DNA of 7,658 bases from Elusimicrobiota bacterium (GTDB lineage: Bacteria > Elusimicrobiota > Elusimicrobia > O2-12-FULL-59-9), in the NCBI GenBank assembly GCA_016206405.1, contig JACQRQ010000195.1, positions 1 through 7,658 on the forward strand, given 5' to 3'. The position numbers and the translations under genes were made by a program. Below the pieces are notes generated by a model, which was not told where the DNA came from, did not search any database, and saw only the letters and a program-made list of their open reading frames with translations. The first letter of the stretch is position 1; each line of letters begins with the position of its first letter. Of this stretch, positions 7,003 through 7,658 are shown in pieces.

Positions 7003-7362
7003 TCAAACGCTCCCCTCCATCAGTAAATCCCCTAAAAACAAACCCTTCATCAGGTCATGAATGCGCGTGTTGAGCTCCTGCACCAATGCCGACTCCTCTG
7101 CCTTGGCGCTCTTTCCGGACGCCCTCACCGCCTCCATCACCTCCATCACATTGATGCTGCTTACAGGCCTCTCCAAGCCAAACCCACGCCCTTTCCACGA
7201 GCTCACGATCCCTCCCTTTGCCAACGCATAAAGCACCTTCTGGCAGTAGCACTCCGGTATCCCCTGCGCCCGCGCCACCTCCCTCACTTCCACGTGCTTA
7301 CCAGGCCTCTTGGCCAACTCCATCAAGCACCGTATGGCATAGACCATCGTCTGATTAATCAT
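7003..7362 (-). CDS. Rrf2-family winged-helix transcriptional regulator
   Basis: The 119-residue protein starts MINQTMVYAIRCLMELA, matching the Rrf2 N-terminal helix (family pattern: Y-A-[IL]-R-x-L-x-x-LA). The helix-turn-helix follows at about 24-50 (VREVARAQGIPECYCQKVLY, then LAKGGIVSS), with a wing at about 55-65 (KGRGFGLERP) in which the usual GGY is GFG, and then the conserved INVMEVMEAV. The frame extends upstream to an ATG at 7443, but the start at 7362 is preferred because the family begins there and a strong AAGGAGG lies 8 bases before it. The segment where IscR-type members carry three iron-sulphur cysteines (about 80-105) has none; the cysteines present are C12, C38 and C40 in the DNA-binding part. 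So it is probably not an IscR-like cluster sensor of the usual kind. It likely represses local genes, possibly itself and the secreted-protein/kinase genes downstream; the target is inferred only from position. Confidence 0.92.
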   Translation of the reverse strand: MINQTMVYAIRCLMELAKRPGKHVEVREVARAQGIPECYCQKVLYALAKGGIVSSWKGRGFGLERPVSSINVMEVMEAVRASGKSAKAEESALVQELNTRIHDLMKGLFLGDLLMEGSV

Positions 7363-7370
7363 TGTCCTTC

Positions 7371-7377
7371 CCTCCTT
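7371..7377 (-). promoter_or_regulatory. Strong Shine-Dalgarno (AAGGAGG) for the Rrf2 gene
   Basis: The minus strand reads AAGGAGG, then 8 bases, then ATG at 7362. This fixes the start at 7362 rather than the upstream in-frame ATG at 7443. It is the only textbook-strength ribosome binding site visible before a start in this window. Confidence 0.85.
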
Positions 7378-7467
7378 GCATTTCTCCGTTAAGATAATCG
7401 CCTCCAAAAACACCTCCGATCTTTGTGTCTCTCCCAGCCCCAACCTCCTGCCGCTCGCGCCTCCGCA

Positions 7468-7485
7468 TGAGACTCCCCAGTCTCA
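7468..7485 (-). repeat. 7-bp hairpin at the stop codon of the right-edge gene
   Basis: The minus strand reads TGAGACT-GGGG-AGTCTCA: a perfect 7-bp stem with a GGGG loop, and the TGA that closes the right-edge frame forms the first three bases. No T-run follows, so it is not a classical intrinsic terminator; it might stabilise the 3' end of the message or weakly terminate. It separates the right-edge gene from the Rrf2 leader. Confidence 0.4.
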
Positions 7486-7658
7486 GTTGTATATCTCCGC
7501 CGTCACCGTCACCGACACCGTCTTCTCCGTTTCCGACGTCGACGTCGGAGGCAGCTTCCACTGCATCCTCAGGTTCCGGCTCACGTTCAACTGCAGGCTG
7601 TCCTAGTCCTGATTGCCCTCGTACTTGCCCGTACCGTCCCCCACCTGCTCCGCAGACG
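7483..7658 (-). pseudogene. 3' end of an unidentified, probably exported beta-rich protein, interrupted by an in-frame amber codon
   Basis: One minus-strand frame runs from the right edge (first full codon at 7656) to TGA at 7483-7485. The first 17 codons end in GDGTGKYEGNQD, then TAG at 7603-7605, then 39 further codons in the same frame (DSLQLNVSRNLRMQWKLPP, TSTSETEKTVSVTVTAEIYN) before the TGA. The text after the TAG looks like real coding sequence: alternating Val/Thr strands typical of the end of a secreted beta protein, and Asp-rich context continuing across the stop. I therefore read it as one gene with a nonsense mutation, truncating about 39 residues from the product. Alternatives are a natural end at the TAG, stop-codon readthrough, or a base-call error. 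TAG appears to act as a real stop elsewhere here (the gene ending at 2675). The family is not recognised and the rest of the gene is outside the window. Confidence 0.6.
7532..7549. repeat. 18-base perfect palindrome (TCCGACGTCGACGTCGGA) within the right-edge coding end
   Basis: The two 9-base halves are exact reverse complements. On the minus strand it covers the codons for a Pro-Thr-Ser-Thr-Ser run (alternating ACG and TCG), which by itself generates much of the symmetry. It could be an operator-like site, but the codon repetition is a sufficient explanation. Confidence 0.4.

Noticed and set aside
7363..7443. N-terminal extension of the Rrf2 protein to the ATG at 7443
   Set aside because: The extra 27 residues have no family counterpart, and a strong Shine-Dalgarno sits 8 bases before the ATG at 7362.
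7603..7605. Amber recoding (TAG read as an amino acid) as a genome-wide code
   Set aside because: TAG ends the left-edge gene exactly after its canonical C-terminal module, so TAG works as a stop here; a local mutation or readthrough is simpler.

Overview
The window looks like a chromosomal segment of a Gram-negative-type bacterium that makes large secreted or surface proteins. Two such proteins end in different FlgD-Ig/type-IX-like C-terminal modules with a YAYPNP- or AYPVP-type opening and a closing SGVY motif. Together with the PKD repeats, FN3 domains and a small Rrf2-type regulator, this recalls Elusimicrobiota and related uncultured phyla. That assignment is from memory of protein style, not from a search, and is only moderately sure.

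Layout from left to right. (1) Positions 3-2675, plus strand: the 3' part of a large mosaic surface protein with PKD repeats, an Ig-like domain, a possible beta-helix region and a FlgD-like C-terminal module. (2) About 2701-3350, plus strand: the wreck of an AbiE-type (type IV) toxin-antitoxin pair. A probable antitoxin tail is followed by an AbiEii nucleotidyltransferase that has lost its ATG, carries a frameshift and an internal deletion, and is cut off at its 3' end. (3) 3340-4761, minus strand: a complete membrane sensor histidine kinase, more A+T-rich than its surroundings and without a response regulator in the window. (4) 4831-6852, minus strand: a complete secreted FN3/Ig-like/FlgD-like protein, 69 bases upstream of the kinase and probably in the same operon. 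(5) 7003-7362, minus strand: a small Rrf2-family repressor-like protein with a strong Shine-Dalgarno sequence. (6) 7483 to the right edge, minus strand: the 3' end of another gene, interrupted by an in-frame amber codon.

The minus-strand genes from the right edge to 3340 all read the same way with gaps of about 70-150 bases. A plausible working picture is a local regulator, a secreted protein and a sensor kinase expressed together. The place downstream of the kinase where a response regulator might be expected is occupied by the convergent AbiE remnant. I see no tRNA, rRNA, CRISPR array, transposase or complete defence system. The most informative material is the decayed AbiE locus, the kinase without a visible partner, and the amber-interrupted gene at the right edge.
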